Source of the DNA: Martinezella tropici
GTDB taxonomy: Bacteria; Pseudomonadota; Alphaproteobacteria; Rhizobiales; Rhizobiaceae
DNA: 64,000 nt
Direction of reading: 5' to 3'
Assembly: GCA_000799755.1 (NCBI GenBank)
Contig: JUHI01000015.1
Location: 102,793-166,792 of the forward strand
The translations under genes were made by a program, and so were the position numbers. Shown one piece after another: positions 34,034 through 43,577 of this stretch (position 1 is the stretch's first letter; each line of letters begins with the position of its first letter). The notes under the pieces were generated by a model, which worked only from the letters and a program-made list of their open reading frames with translations, searched no databases and was not told where the DNA came from.

Positions 34034-34222
34034 TCAGCAGAGAATGCGGCGGGCCCAAATCAAGCTGCGCTCGATGGCGCTCGTATCGACCGTCTGCTCT
34101 TCGGCAGGTCCGGCCTGGCGGCGGCTGTTTTCCTCAGAAAGAGCGGCGGACCGTGCACCTTCCCGCTTCGCCGGAACCGGCGGATGAAGATAGCCCATGG
34201 TCATGCCACCCATGAAAAACAT
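34034..34222 (-). CDS. Small hypothetical protein, 62 residues
   Basis: ATG 34222 has GTGGAGG five bases upstream; an in-frame GTG at 34234 overlaps that site and is less likely. The product MFFMGGMTMGYLHPPVPAKR begins with a Met/Gly-rich hydrophobic stretch and turns charged (EENSRRQAGPAEEQTVD), ending IWARRILC. Family unknown. It lies between two small orphan genes and the dipeptide operon. Confidence 0.45.
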   Translation of the reverse strand: MFFMGGMTMGYLHPPVPAKREGARSAALSEENSRRQAGPAEEQTVDTSAIERSLIWARRILC

Positions 34223-34382
34223 GCCTGCCTCCACTTAACGTCTGACCCTTCATCGGGATCACGAAAGTTAACTGCCATTAACGAGATCATGACAGAATTG
34301 CGGCAGGTGTCAATAGTCTATACGATTGGTCGTGTTTAGCGCCGTATTCGTTAATCGGACAAAGACCTTAGGTGTCGTCCGC

Positions 34383-35132
34383 TCAGGCGCGGACGAACCC
34401 CTTGCTGGCGACCATCAGGTTGCGCGTGTAATCCTGCCTAACGTCGCCTGCCGAAAGCTCCTTCGCCGTCAGTCTCTCGACAACGGCGCCATTGCGCATG
34501 ACGGCCAAACGTTCGCACATATGGGTGATGACGCCGAGATCGTGGCTCACCATCACGAAGGTCAGATTGCGGTCCTTGCGCACCTGTTCCAGCAGATTGA
34601 GCACCTCGGCCTGCACCGAGGCATCGAGCGCCGAAGTCGGCTCGTCGAGCAGCAGGATCGACGGCTCCACGATCAGAGCGCGGGCAATGGCGACGCGCTG
34701 GCGCTGGCCGCCGGAGAGCTGATGCGGATAGCGGAAGCGGAAACCGGACCCGAGACCGACTTCGTCGAGCGCTCTGGCGATACGCGTCTCGCTGTCGCCG
34801 ATCCCGTGGATGGCCAATGGTTCCAGCAGCAGCCGGTCGATCGTCTGGCGCGGATGCAGGGAACCGTAGGGGTCCTGAAACACCATCTGCACCTGGCGAT
34901 AGAAGGTCTTGCTGCGCTTGGCGCCCCTCAGCTGCTCGCCGCCGACGCGGATCGTGCCGCCGGTAACGGGCGCAAGACCCGCAACAGCGCGCAAGAGCGT
35001 CGACTTTCCGGAGCCGGATTCGCCGACCAGGCCGAAGGATTCGCCCTCCTTCACTTCGACGCCAACGGCATCGAGCGCATAGTAGCCGTCATAGACGACG
35101 CTGAGGCCTTCAACTGCGAGTGCCGCCGTCAT
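34383..35132 (-). CDS. Dipeptide/oligopeptide ABC transporter ATP-binding protein (DppF-like)
   Basis: 249 residues. Walker A GESGSGKST, LSGGQRQRVAIARAL and LLLDEPTSALDASVQAEV follow in the order of the OppF/DppF group. The C-terminal oligopeptide-ABC extension is short. It pairs with the DppD-like subunit, whose stop overlaps this ATG (ATGA), to energise peptide import. It is the last gene of a six-gene operon. Confidence 0.9.
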   Translation of the reverse strand: MTAALAVEGLSVVYDGYYALDAVGVEVKEGESFGLVGESGSGKSTLLRAVAGLAPVTGGTIRVGGEQLRGAKRSKTFYRQVQMVFQDPYGSLHPRQTIDRLLLEPLAIHGIGDSETRIARALDEVGLGSGFRFRYPHQLSGGQRQRVAIARALIVEPSILLLDEPTSALDASVQAEVLNLLEQVRKDRNLTFVMVSHDLGVITHMCERLAVMRNGAVVERLTAKELSAGDVRQDYTRNLMVASKGFVRA

Positions 35133-35962
35133 GCCGCCCACTCCGGCTTGCGGTCGAGCACCGGCAGCGGATGCCGGTTTTCGCCGATGACGGGCATGCA
35201 GTTCAGCAAGCCGCGCGTATAGGGATGCTGTGCATTGTTCAATTCGGAAGCCTTGAGTTCTTCCACGACCTTGCCCGCATACATGACGATGACGCGGTCG
35301 CAGAAGGACGATACCAGCCGCAGGTCGTGCGACACGAAAATCAGCCCCATGCCGCGCTCGGAAACAAGCTTGTCCATGATCTTGAGCACGTCGAGCTGTA
35401 CCGTGACGTCGAGCGCCGAAGTCGGCTCGTCGGCGATCAAAAGTTCCGGCCCGGCGATCAGCATCATGGCGATCATGACGCGCTGGCCCATGCCGCCCGA
35501 GACTTCGTGCGGATGCAGGTCGTAGACGCGGCCGGGATCGCGGATCTGCACGGCTTCGAGCATGGCGAGAGCGCGGTCCCGCGCCTCGGCCTTGCCAATC
35601 TTCTCATGCGTGCGCAGCGTCTCGGTGATCTGCTTGCCGATGGTCATGACGGGATCGAGCGAATATTTCGGGTCCTGCAGCACCATGGCGATGCGCTTGC
35701 CGCGTAGCGACCGGCGCTCCCTGGCCGAAATCGACAGCAGGTCCATGCCGCTGAAATTCAGCTTGTCGGCTGTGACGATGCCGTGCGGCGGCGTCAGTCC
35801 CATGATGGCGCGGCCCGTCTGCGACTTGCCGGAACCGCTTTCGCCGACGATCCCGAGCCGCTCGCGGCCAAGCGTGAAGGATACGCCGCGCACGGCGTCG
35901 ATGACGCCGGTGCGGGTCGGATAGCGAACCCTGAGGTTCTCCACGGTCAGAAGCGTCGTCAT
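35129..35962 (-). CDS. Dipeptide/oligopeptide ABC transporter ATP-binding protein (DppD-like)
   Basis: 277 residues. Walker A GESGSGKSQTGRAIMGL, signature VSGGMGQRVMIAMMLI and Walker B LLIADEPTSALDVTVQLDVL are present. The C-terminal segment HPYTRGLLNCMP is the peptide-transporter hallmark. The ATG at 35962 overlaps the stop of the upstream permease by ATGA, and its stop overlaps the next ATG the same way, so translation is tightly coupled. Confidence 0.92.
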   Translation of the reverse strand: MTTLLTVENLRVRYPTRTGVIDAVRGVSFTLGRERLGIVGESGSGKSQTGRAIMGLTPPHGIVTADKLNFSGMDLLSISARERRSLRGKRIAMVLQDPKYSLDPVMTIGKQITETLRTHEKIGKAEARDRALAMLEAVQIRDPGRVYDLHPHEVSGGMGQRVMIAMMLIAGPELLIADEPTSALDVTVQLDVLKIMDKLVSERGMGLIFVSHDLRLVSSFCDRVIVMYAGKVVEELKASELNNAQHPYTRGLLNCMPVIGENRHPLPVLDRKPEWAA

Positions 35963-36885
35963 TGCCCGCTCTCCTTGGGATCGAGCGCATCGCGCAGGCC
36001 GTCGCCAAGCAGGTTGAAGCCGAGGCTGACGATGAGGATCGCGATGCCGGGCATGGCCGCAACCCACCACTGATCGAGATAGTATTTGAAGCCGTTTGCA
36101 ATCATGACGCCCCATTCTGGCAGCGGCGGCTGGGCGCCGAGGCCAAGAAAGCCGAGACCGGCGGCCGTCAGGATCACGCCCGCCATGTCGAGGGTGACGC
36201 GGACGATCACCGAGGAAATGCAGAGCGGCATGACGTGACGGAAGATGATGCGCAGGGGCGAGGCGCCCATAAGCTGCACCGCAGCGATGTAGTCCGAGCG
36301 CCGCACCGTCATCGTTTCGGCGCGCGCCAGACGCGCATAGGGCGGCCACGACGTGATGGCGATGGCGATGACGGCGTTCTCGATGCCGGCGCCGAGCGCG
36401 CCTGCGAAGGCAAGCGCGAGCACCAGCTTCGGAAAGGCAAGGAAGATATCGGTGATGCGCATCAGAATCACATCAACCCAGCCGCCCATGTAGCCGGATA
36501 TCATGCCGATGATCAGCCCGATCGGCGCCGAGATGATCGCGACGAGCACGACGATATAGAGCGTCCAGCGCGAGCCGTAGATGAGGCGCGAGAGGATATC
36601 GCGGCCGAGATCGTCGGTACCGAGCAGATAGCCCGACGTGCCGGGCGGCTTCAGATAGGCATTGGTGAGGTCGCCGATGACAGGCGAATGCGGGGCGATG
36701 ACATCGGCAAGCGCCGCCACCAGCACCAGCGCGATGATGATGGCAAGCCCGATAACGGCTAGGCGATTGGCTGAGAACTGCCGCCAGGTGACGTAGGCAC
36801 GCCCGAGTCTGGCCTGCCGGCGGGACTGTGGCCGGTCGGAGAGCAGCCAGTCCCTCAAGCTGGGTTGGGTGGTCTCGACAGTCAT
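35959..36885 (-). CDS. Dipeptide/oligopeptide ABC transporter permease (DppC-like)
   Basis: 308 residues. The N-terminal part contains the OppC_N segment (NRLAVIGLAIIIALVLVAALADVIAPHSP) and the LLGTDDLGRDILSRLIYGSR motif. The EAA loop is YIAAVQLMGASPLRIIFRHVMP. Six membrane helices are predicted. It forms the channel with the DppB-like protein. ATGA overlaps occur at both ends. Confidence 0.92.
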   Translation of the reverse strand: MTVETTQPSLRDWLLSDRPQSRRQARLGRAYVTWRQFSANRLAVIGLAIIIALVLVAALADVIAPHSPVIGDLTNAYLKPPGTSGYLLGTDDLGRDILSRLIYGSRWTLYIVVLVAIISAPIGLIIGMISGYMGGWVDVILMRITDIFLAFPKLVLALAFAGALGAGIENAVIAIAITSWPPYARLARAETMTVRRSDYIAAVQLMGASPLRIIFRHVMPLCISSVIVRVTLDMAGVILTAAGLGFLGLGAQPPLPEWGVMIANGFKYYLDQWWVAAMPGIAILIVSLGFNLLGDGLRDALDPKESGQ

Positions 36886-37949
36886 TTACGTCGGGTCCTT
36901 GGGTCGAGCGTCCGATACAGAAGATCGGAAATCAGATTGATGCCGATGAAGACAGTGCCGACGACGATGGTGCCGCCGAGAACGGCGTTCATGTCGGCAT
37001 TGAGCAACGAACTGGTAATGTAGAAGCCGATGCCCGGCCAGGAGAAGACGATCTCCGTCAGCACGGAACCCTCGAGCAGAGCAGCATAGGAGAGCGCGAT
37101 CACCGTGATCAGCGGCACGGCGGCGCTGCGCAGAGCATGGCCCCAGATCACCCGCGCCTCCGAAAGCCCCTTGGCGCGGGCCGCGACGATATATTCCTGC
37201 CCCAGCTCGTTCAGCATGAAACTGCGCGTCATGCGGCTGATATAGGCGAGCGAGAAATAGCCGAGCAGCGACGCCGGCAGGATGATATGGCGGAACACGT
37301 CCCAGAAGACGTCCCACTGCCCCTGCATGGCGCTGTCGAGCAGGAAGAAGCCGGTGATCGGCGTGAATGTATACTCATAGGCGATGTCGATGCGGCCGGG
37401 ATAGGCGACCCAGTTCAGCTTCGCATAGAAAATGACGAGCGAAACCATCGCCAGCCAGAAGACCGGCACGGAATAGCCGACCAGGCCGATGACGCGGACG
37501 ATCTGGTCGATGAAGCTGTTGCGGCGGACCGCCGCGAGAACGCCGAAAGGAATGCCGAACACGGCGCCGATGATGGTGCCAACGGTCGCAAGTTCCATCG
37601 TTGCTGGAAAGACGCGCTTGATGTCGTCCATGACCAGATTGGTCGTCAGCACCGACGTCCCGAAATCGCCGTTGAGAGCGCTCACGAGATAATAATAGAA
37701 CTGCACATAGAGCGGCTGGTCGAGATGCATCTCGCGCCGCAGACGCTCCAGCACTTGCGCAGGCGCGTGGTCGCCGGCGATCGCGAGCGCCGGATCGATC
37801 GGTATGATGCGCCCGATGAAGAAGGTGACGGCCAAAAGGCCGAGATAGGTCGTGACCGCCACGGCGAAGAATCGCAGCAGCCCCATGAAAAAGGGAGCGG
37901 CACGGCCCTTCTTGGGCCGCACCTGCATTTTCCGTTCAACAGTGCTCAA
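36882..37949 (-). CDS. Dipeptide/oligopeptide ABC transporter permease (DppB-like)
   Basis: 355 residues. An N-terminal helix follows the basic start MSTVERKMQVRPKKGRAAPF. The family block FGTSVLTTNLVMDDIKRVFPATM is present, and the EAA loop is YIVAARAKGLSEARVIWGHAL. It is somewhat longer than E. coli DppB because of the N-terminal extension and a periplasmic loop. It lies 21 bases downstream of the binding-protein gene. Confidence 0.92.
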   Translation of the reverse strand: MSTVERKMQVRPKKGRAAPFFMGLLRFFAVAVTTYLGLLAVTFFIGRIIPIDPALAIAGDHAPAQVLERLRREMHLDQPLYVQFYYYLVSALNGDFGTSVLTTNLVMDDIKRVFPATMELATVGTIIGAVFGIPFGVLAAVRRNSFIDQIVRVIGLVGYSVPVFWLAMVSLVIFYAKLNWVAYPGRIDIAYEYTFTPITGFFLLDSAMQGQWDVFWDVFRHIILPASLLGYFSLAYISRMTRSFMLNELGQEYIVAARAKGLSEARVIWGHALRSAAVPLITVIALSYAALLEGSVLTEIVFSWPGIGFYITSSLLNADMNAVLGGTIVVGTVFIGINLISDLLYRTLDPRTRRK

Positions 37950-37970
37950 AAGACTAATCCTGCCGGATCA

Positions 37971-39620
37971 TCACTTCGAGATCGGCCAGACGAAGTTGTT
38001 GTCGAAGCTCGGGCCGAGCTTGAAGTCCTTCACGTCCTTGCGATAGCCGGCGACTTCCGTCTGCTGGTAGAGAATGACGAACGGGCTGGCTTCCAGGAAC
38101 TTCTTCTGGATGTCCTGATACATGGCCCCACGCTTGGCCGCATCGCCTTCAAAGAGCGCAGCCTTGGCTTCCTTCTCCAGCTCGGGAGAGGTCCAGGTGT
38201 TGCGCCAGACGAGCGTCTTGTTGGTGCTCGTATCGGAATTGTCGTCGTTCGTCGTGAAGGTGTCGGCGTTGGAATGGGGGTCCCAATAGTCCGGGCCCCA
38301 GTTGCCGTAATAGATATCGTGGCCGCGGGCACGATACTTGGTCAGCTTCTGCTTGCCGTCGCCGGGGATGATCTCCACCTTGATACCGGCCTGGCCGAGC
38401 GTCTGCTGGATCGCGGTCGCCACGCCGGTATCCGGCTCGACGCTGCGCACGTCCATGGTCACGGAGAATCCATCAGGCAGGCCGGCCTTGGCAAGCAGTT
38501 CCTTGGCCTTGGCGACATCGAGCTTGAACGGATTTTCGTCGAGCGAGCCGAGCATGCCCTTCGGTTCGAAGGTCTGATGGATCTCGCCGATGCCCTTGAT
38601 CAGCGTCTTGCCGATCGCGTCATAGTCGACCAGGTATTTGAACGCCTGCTGGACTTCCGGCTTGGCCAGATTCGGATTCTTCTGGTTGAGGCTCATGTAA
38701 TAGATCGTGCCCTTCGGCGCGCTGGTCGAAGCGAGCTGCGGGTTCTTCTCGATGGCCTGGAGATCGGTCGGCGACAGGTTGCGCGCGACGTCGATATCGC
38801 CGTTCTCAAGCGCGAGGCGCTGCGCCGAGCTTTCCTTCATGAAGCGATAGATGACGCGGTTCAGCTTCGCCTTTTCGCCATAATAGTTGTCGTTGCGCTC
38901 GAGCACGATGGCTTCGTTGGCGCGCCATTCGCGCAGCTTGAACGGACCGGAACCGGCAAAGCCGGTCTTCAGGAAGGCATTTCCGAAGTCGTTGTCGTAT
39001 TTGTAGTCAGCCGACGGCGTCACCGGCTTCACGTGCTGCAGGACCAGCTTCTTGTCGACCACTTCGGCAACCGTCGCCGTCAGGCAATTCAGCACGAAGC
39101 TGGGCGCATAGGGCTTGTCGACGGTAAAGGTGAAGGTGTTCGGATCGGTCGCCTTGGCCTTCTCCGTCACGTTGTCGCCATTGAGGCCAAACTGGGTGAG
39201 GATGAAGGCCGGGCTCTTGTCGAGCTTGACGACGCGCTCGAAGGACCATGCGACGTCTTCGGCGGTGATCGGATTGCCGGAAGCGAATTTCAGACCCGGC
39301 TTCAGCTTGAACGTGTAGGTCAGGTGATCGTCGGAGACGGACCAGCTTTCGGCGAGGTCGGCCTTGATCTTGGAGGTGTCGTTGATGTCGAGACGGACAA
39401 GCAGGCTATAGGTGTTGCCGGTGATTTCGGCTGCCGACAGCTCATAGGCTTCGGCCGGGTCCATGCTCAGAATGTCGTCGAAGGCAAAGCCCTCGACCAG
39501 TGTATCCTTGGGCGTCGCAGCATAAGCATTCGGCGCCGCCATCAGCAGAAGCGAGAGAGCCACGCCGGCAGACAATGCGCGGAAACCGCGGTTCATCTTG
39601 GTCATCATCATTGTTTTCAT
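37971..39620 (-). CDS. Dipeptide/oligopeptide ABC transporter binding protein
   Basis: 549 residues. Sec signal with the Ala-rich end LLLMAAPNAYA, cut near residue 34. It is a family-5 solute-binding protein: ALENGDIDVARNLSPTDLQAI and the DNDFGNAFLKTGFAGSGPFKL block are typical, as is the hinge NRVIYRFMKESSAQRL. It captures peptides in the periplasm for the DppBCDF-type transporter encoded downstream. The first gene upstream is a dipeptidase, which supports dipeptides as substrate. A GGGGAAT precedes the ATG. Confidence 0.92.
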   Translation of the reverse strand: MKTMMMTKMNRGFRALSAGVALSLLLMAAPNAYAATPKDTLVEGFAFDDILSMDPAEAYELSAAEITGNTYSLLVRLDINDTSKIKADLAESWSVSDDHLTYTFKLKPGLKFASGNPITAEDVAWSFERVVKLDKSPAFILTQFGLNGDNVTEKAKATDPNTFTFTVDKPYAPSFVLNCLTATVAEVVDKKLVLQHVKPVTPSADYKYDNDFGNAFLKTGFAGSGPFKLREWRANEAIVLERNDNYYGEKAKLNRVIYRFMKESSAQRLALENGDIDVARNLSPTDLQAIEKNPQLASTSAPKGTIYYMSLNQKNPNLAKPEVQQAFKYLVDYDAIGKTLIKGIGEIHQTFEPKGMLGSLDENPFKLDVAKAKELLAKAGLPDGFSVTMDVRSVEPDTGVATAIQQTLGQAGIKVEIIPGDGKQKLTKYRARGHDIYYGNWGPDYWDPHSNADTFTTNDDNSDTSTNKTLVWRNTWTSPELEKEAKAALFEGDAAKRGAMYQDIQKKFLEASPFVILYQQTEVAGYRKDVKDFKLGPSFDNNFVWPISK

Positions 39621-39646
39621 TCCCCTTTTTTAAACTCTACGCAGTA

Positions 39647-40717
39647 TCAGGACGCACGTTTTCCGCTGTCTTCCTTCCAGGCAGACGCCAGGACGCGAAG
39701 CCAGTTCTCCCTGCACAGCTTTACAAGATCGGCCTCACCATAACCAACGTTCCGGAGGGCTTCAATCAGCTTTTGATTGCCTGCAGCATCGCTAATTTCC
39801 GCAGGAATCGTGGCACCGTCGAAGTCCGATCCAAGGCCGACGCAGTCGATGCCGACGCGGCTGACGAGATGATCGACATGCCGCACCATCGCCTCCAACG
39901 GCGTATCGGCATCCGAGCGCGCATCGTCGCGCAGCATCGCCGTCGCATAATTGAGGCCGACGATGCCGCGGCTTTCCTTGATGGCATCGAGCTGCTTGTC
40001 GGTGAGATTGCGCGCGACCGGCGTCAGCGCATGCGCATTGGAGTGGCTGGCAACGAGCGGCTGATCCGAAGTCTTGGCGACGTCCCAGAAACCCTTTTCC
40101 GTGATGTGGGCGAGATCGACGAGGATGCCGAGCCGATTGCACTGGCGCACCAGCTCGAAGCCGGCTGCCGTCAGGCCCGGCCCGGTATCCGGAGAACTCG
40201 GATAGGCGAACGGCACGCCATCCGCGAAGACATTGTTGCGGCTCCAGACGGGGCCGAGCGAGCGCAGGCCCGCGGCATAGAAGGTTTCGAGCGCGACCAG
40301 ATCGGCATCGATCGCTTCGCAGCCTTCCATATGCATGACGGCAGCGAAAACGCCATTCTCCATGCAATCGCGGATCTCGGCGGTGGAGCGGCAGAGCTTC
40401 CAGGCGCCGGCGCGGTCGAGCCTGAGCGCGATCGCCGCCATTTCCAGCGCGATATCGAGGGACGGCGCCCGCTCCAGCGGCGCTGCAAGCGGCGTGGCAT
40501 AGTGGCCGTTGCTGTCCGGATCGGCAAAGACGAGATCGCCCGAGGGGATATAAATGGCGCAGAGGCCGCCTGCGAGACCGCCGGCCCGGGCGCGCGGCGC
40601 ATCGATGTGGCCGCTCGACGTCCCGTCCCTGAATTCGGCGATCGGGTCCGCGCCGTCGCGCGCATGATGCCAGAGCCTCAGAAGAACGTCGTTGTGACCA
40701 TCGAACACGGCTTGCAT
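39647..40717 (-). CDS. M19 (renal-type) membrane dipeptidase
   Basis: 356 residues. The di-zinc site is formed by FDGHNDVLLR at the start (His and Asp), the bridging Glu in MHMEGCEAI, HITEKGFWD and SHSNAHAL later, and the Asp in GLGSDFDGA. It hydrolyses dipeptides, including some D-amino acid containing ones. No signal peptide is seen, so it acts in the cytoplasm, where it can split peptides imported by the five genes that follow in the same operon. The arrangement of a dipeptidase at the head of a dpp operon suggests a dedicated peptide-salvage route. Confidence 0.92.
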   Translation of the reverse strand: MQAVFDGHNDVLLRLWHHARDGADPIAEFRDGTSSGHIDAPRARAGGLAGGLCAIYIPSGDLVFADPDSNGHYATPLAAPLERAPSLDIALEMAAIALRLDRAGAWKLCRSTAEIRDCMENGVFAAVMHMEGCEAIDADLVALETFYAAGLRSLGPVWSRNNVFADGVPFAYPSSPDTGPGLTAAGFELVRQCNRLGILVDLAHITEKGFWDVAKTSDQPLVASHSNAHALTPVARNLTDKQLDAIKESRGIVGLNYATAMLRDDARSDADTPLEAMVRHVDHLVSRVGIDCVGLGSDFDGATIPAEISDAAGNQKLIEALRNVGYGEADLVKLCRENWLRVLASAWKEDSGKRAS

Positions 40718-40812
40718 TGTCTATCCTGGATAAAGCGCTCTGGGGAGCGAATGGAAAGCGGCCAGAATAGAAAAGCTGACAGGATTCGCCATACCCAAAT
40801 GAAAAAAATTTG

Positions 40813-40840
40813 CATTTGCATGGAATGGCATACGCAAATG
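40813..40840. promoter_or_regulatory. Candidate operator upstream of the dipeptidase operon
   Basis: CATTTGC (40813-40819) and GCAAATG (40834-40840) are a perfect inverted repeat with 14 bases between, centred about 110 bases before the dipeptidase start. This is a plausible site for a dimeric regulator. Confidence 0.35.
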
Positions 40841-40844
40841 GAAA

Positions 40845-40866
40845 AGGCGGGGTAAAAACCCCGCCT
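40845..40866 (-). terminator. Terminator of the CUT2 sugar operon
   Basis: AGGCGGGG (40845-40852) pairs with CCCCGCCT (40859-40866) around TAAAAA. On the minus strand it is followed by TTTT. It lies 40 bases beyond the permease stop. Confidence 0.8.
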
Positions 40867-40905
40867 GAGAGCATGATTTAGAACGCTGACGATGTGTCGG
40901 GCATT

Positions 40906-41931
40906 TCAGCGCTTGGCCCGCTTCTTCTGGCGGTAGACGTCGATGGCCACGGCCGCGACGATGATGAAACCCTTGGCGATTTCCTGATAGTAGGCGTCGA
41001 CGTTGAGGAAGGTGAAGCCGGAGATCATCACGCCGAGGATGACGGTGCCGATCACCGTGCCGGCGATGCGACCGACGCCGCCGGTCAGTGACGTGCCGCC
41101 GATGACGGCTGCCGCGATCGCATCCAGCTCGTAGTTCACGCCCATGCCGGCCTGCGCCGTCTGCACGCGGGCAGCCGTGATGATGCCGGCGAGACCGGCG
41201 AGAAGCCCGGCAATTGCATAGACCTTGACCAGATGCGCCTCGACATTGATGCCGGAGACGCGCGCCGCCTGCACATTGGCGCCGATCGCATAGGTGAACT
41301 TGCCGTAGCGCGTGTAGCGCAGCACGATATGGAAGACGACGGCGATGATGAGGAAGACGACGACCGGCCAGATTCCCGAACCGATGAAATTGAACTGATC
41401 GGTGAGGCCCGAGATCGGCTGGCCCTTGGTGTAGAGCTTCGACAGGCCGCGAGCCGAGACCATCATGCCGAGCGTGGCAATGAAGGGTGGGATCTTCGTC
41501 TTGGTAATCAGCTGGCCGTTGATGTAGCCGGCGGCAAGACCGATCAGCAGGCCGATGCCGATCGGCACGAAGAACGGCATGTCGGTCAGCGCCGGATAGA
41601 CGGCGCGCGCCCATGTCGAGGACTGGGCAAAGCTGGCGGCCACCATCGCCGTCAGGCCGACGACGGAGCCGGATGAAAGGTCGATACCGCCTGTTATGAT
41701 GACCTGGGTCACGCCGACCGAGATGATGCCGATGACCGAGACCTGCAGGATCATGATCTTCAGGCGCTGCAGATTCAAAAGGAAGCTCTGGCCGACGAAG
41801 ATCCAGCCGAGGACTTCACAGAGAAGCGCAATGCCGATCAGCACAAGGAAGATGCCGAGTTCGGGCGGAACACGGCGACGTCTTGGCCGCGTGACTGCCG
41901 GAGCGGTCGCCTCTGCAACTTTGGTAACCAT
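40906..41931 (-). CDS. CUT2-type sugar ABC transporter permease
   Basis: 341 residues with about ten membrane helices. QVIITGGIDLSSGSVVGLTAMVAA and INGQLITKTKIPPFIATLGMMV are the RbsC/BPD_transp_2 signatures, as is the later LTGGVGRIAGTVIGTVILGVM. It forms a homodimeric channel for a ribose-, inositol- or rhizopine-like substrate with the ATPase and binding protein encoded upstream. It starts 32 bases after the ATPase stop. Confidence 0.9.
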   Translation of the reverse strand: MVTKVAEATAPAVTRPRRRRVPPELGIFLVLIGIALLCEVLGWIFVGQSFLLNLQRLKIMILQVSVIGIISVGVTQVIITGGIDLSSGSVVGLTAMVAASFAQSSTWARAVYPALTDMPFFVPIGIGLLIGLAAGYINGQLITKTKIPPFIATLGMMVSARGLSKLYTKGQPISGLTDQFNFIGSGIWPVVVFLIIAVVFHIVLRYTRYGKFTYAIGANVQAARVSGINVEAHLVKVYAIAGLLAGLAGIITAARVQTAQAGMGVNYELDAIAAAVIGGTSLTGGVGRIAGTVIGTVILGVMISGFTFLNVDAYYQEIAKGFIIVAAVAIDVYRQKKRAKR

Positions 41932-41963
41932 GGTTCAATCCTCCCTTGCGACGGTTGGCGGCG

Positions 41964-43505
41964 TCACTGCGCGGCCAGCTCCATCACCTTCACTTGAGTT
42001 GCGTCCGCCCGATCCAGGAACCCCGTGACCCGTCCTTCGTGCATCACCATGATGCGGTCGCTCATGCCGAGCACTTCGGGCATTTCCGACGAGATCATGA
42101 TGACGGCGACGCCGTTGCGCGCCATTTCGGTGACGAGACGATGGATCTCCGCCTTGGCGCCGACATCGATGCCGCGCGTCGGCTCGTCCAGGATGAGAAT
42201 GCGGGGATTGGTGAGCATCCACCGGCCGATCAGCGCCTTCTGCTGATTGCCGCCGGAGAGATTTTCGATGCGTTCGTCGAGGTTCGGCGTCTTGACGCGC
42301 AGCTTTCTCGCCATTTCCTCGCAGGCCTCTTCGATCGCACCCTCCTGCACGAAGCCGCCGCGCACGAACTTGTCGTGCAGCACCGCCACCTGCATGTTCT
42401 CGAGCACGCTGAGGATGAGAAGACAGCCCGTATCCTTTCGGTCTTCGGTCAGGAACGCCATCCCGTGGCGGATCGCTGCCGCCGGCGAAGCGATCTCGGT
42501 TCTCTTGCCGAAAAGCTCGATCGTGCCGGACGACGCGGGCGTGACGCCGAAGATGGTCTCGGCGACGTTGGAACGACCCGAGCCAACCAGCCCGGCGACG
42601 CCGAGGATTTCGCCGGCCCTGACATCGAAGGAAACGTTGGAGAAGACGCCGTCGAGGCTGAGATCCTTGACCGAGAGCACGGTCTCGCCGATCGGCACCT
42701 CCTCCTTCGGGAACATCTGCGTGATCTCGCGGCCGACCATCATGCGGATGATGTCGTCACGGGTCACGTCGCTGGAGGCGTGCGTGCCGATATATTTGCC
42801 GTCGCGGAACACCGAAAACTCGTCGGCAATCTCGAACAGCTCGTTCATCTTGTGGGTGATGTAGACGATGCCGATGCCCTGGGCGCGAAGATCGCGGATG
42901 ATCTGGAAGAGATGCGCCACTTCGCGCTCCGTCAGCGCCGAAGTCGGCTCGTCCATGATCAGCACATCGGAATTATAGGAGACCGCCTTGGCGATCTCGA
43001 CCATCTGGCGGCTCGCGACCGAGAGCTCGCGCACCTGGATTTCCGGATCGATCGAAATGTTGAGCCGCCGGAAAAGCTCCTCGGTCTTGCGGCTCATTTC
43101 TGCATGATCGACAAAGCCGAGGCGGTTCTTGGGTTCGCGCCGTATCCAGATATTCTCCGCGACCGTCATGAAGGGCATCAGGTTCAATTCCTGATGGATC
43201 ATGGCGATGCCGTTTTCCAACGCATCGAGCGGCGATTTCAGCCGGATTTCGACGCCCTTGAGGCGCACTTCGCCTTGATCGGGAATATAGATGCCGGCAA
43301 GGATCTTCATCAGTGTCGACTTGCCCGCGCCGTTTTCACCCATCAGCGCATGCACCGTTCCACGCTTCAGGCGGAAGGAAACGTCGTCGAGGGCGATCAC
43401 GCCGGGAAATTCCTTGCGGATGCCTTCCGCGCTCAGCAGATAGGCGGCATTGGGAACAACGCCGCTGGCGCGCACCGCCGCCATCGTGGATGGGCTCACA
43501 ACCAT
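41964..43505 (-). CDS. CUT2-type sugar ABC transporter, double ATPase
   Basis: 513 residues with two ATPase halves. The first has Walker A GENGAGKSTLMKIL and the second the degenerate GLVGSGRSN, as in RbsA/MglA. Signatures are LSVASRQMVEIAKAVS-like in the first half and LSGGNQQKALIGRWM in the second, with LILDEPTRGIDVGAKAEIH. ATG 43505 has GGGAGGG directly upstream; the longer frame to 43559 is less likely. It energises import of the sugar. Confidence 0.92.
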   Translation of the reverse strand: MVVSPSTMAAVRASGVVPNAAYLLSAEGIRKEFPGVIALDDVSFRLKRGTVHALMGENGAGKSTLMKILAGIYIPDQGEVRLKGVEIRLKSPLDALENGIAMIHQELNLMPFMTVAENIWIRREPKNRLGFVDHAEMSRKTEELFRRLNISIDPEIQVRELSVASRQMVEIAKAVSYNSDVLIMDEPTSALTEREVAHLFQIIRDLRAQGIGIVYITHKMNELFEIADEFSVFRDGKYIGTHASSDVTRDDIIRMMVGREITQMFPKEEVPIGETVLSVKDLSLDGVFSNVSFDVRAGEILGVAGLVGSGRSNVAETIFGVTPASSGTIELFGKRTEIASPAAAIRHGMAFLTEDRKDTGCLLILSVLENMQVAVLHDKFVRGGFVQEGAIEEACEEMARKLRVKTPNLDERIENLSGGNQQKALIGRWMLTNPRILILDEPTRGIDVGAKAEIHRLVTEMARNGVAVIMISSEMPEVLGMSDRIMVMHEGRVTGFLDRADATQVKVMELAAQ

Positions 43506-43577
43506 TTTTCCCTCCCGGGCAGATCGGATTTCAAAGGATGCGGGCATTCGAGCCCGCATCCGTCGATCGTCATGCGA

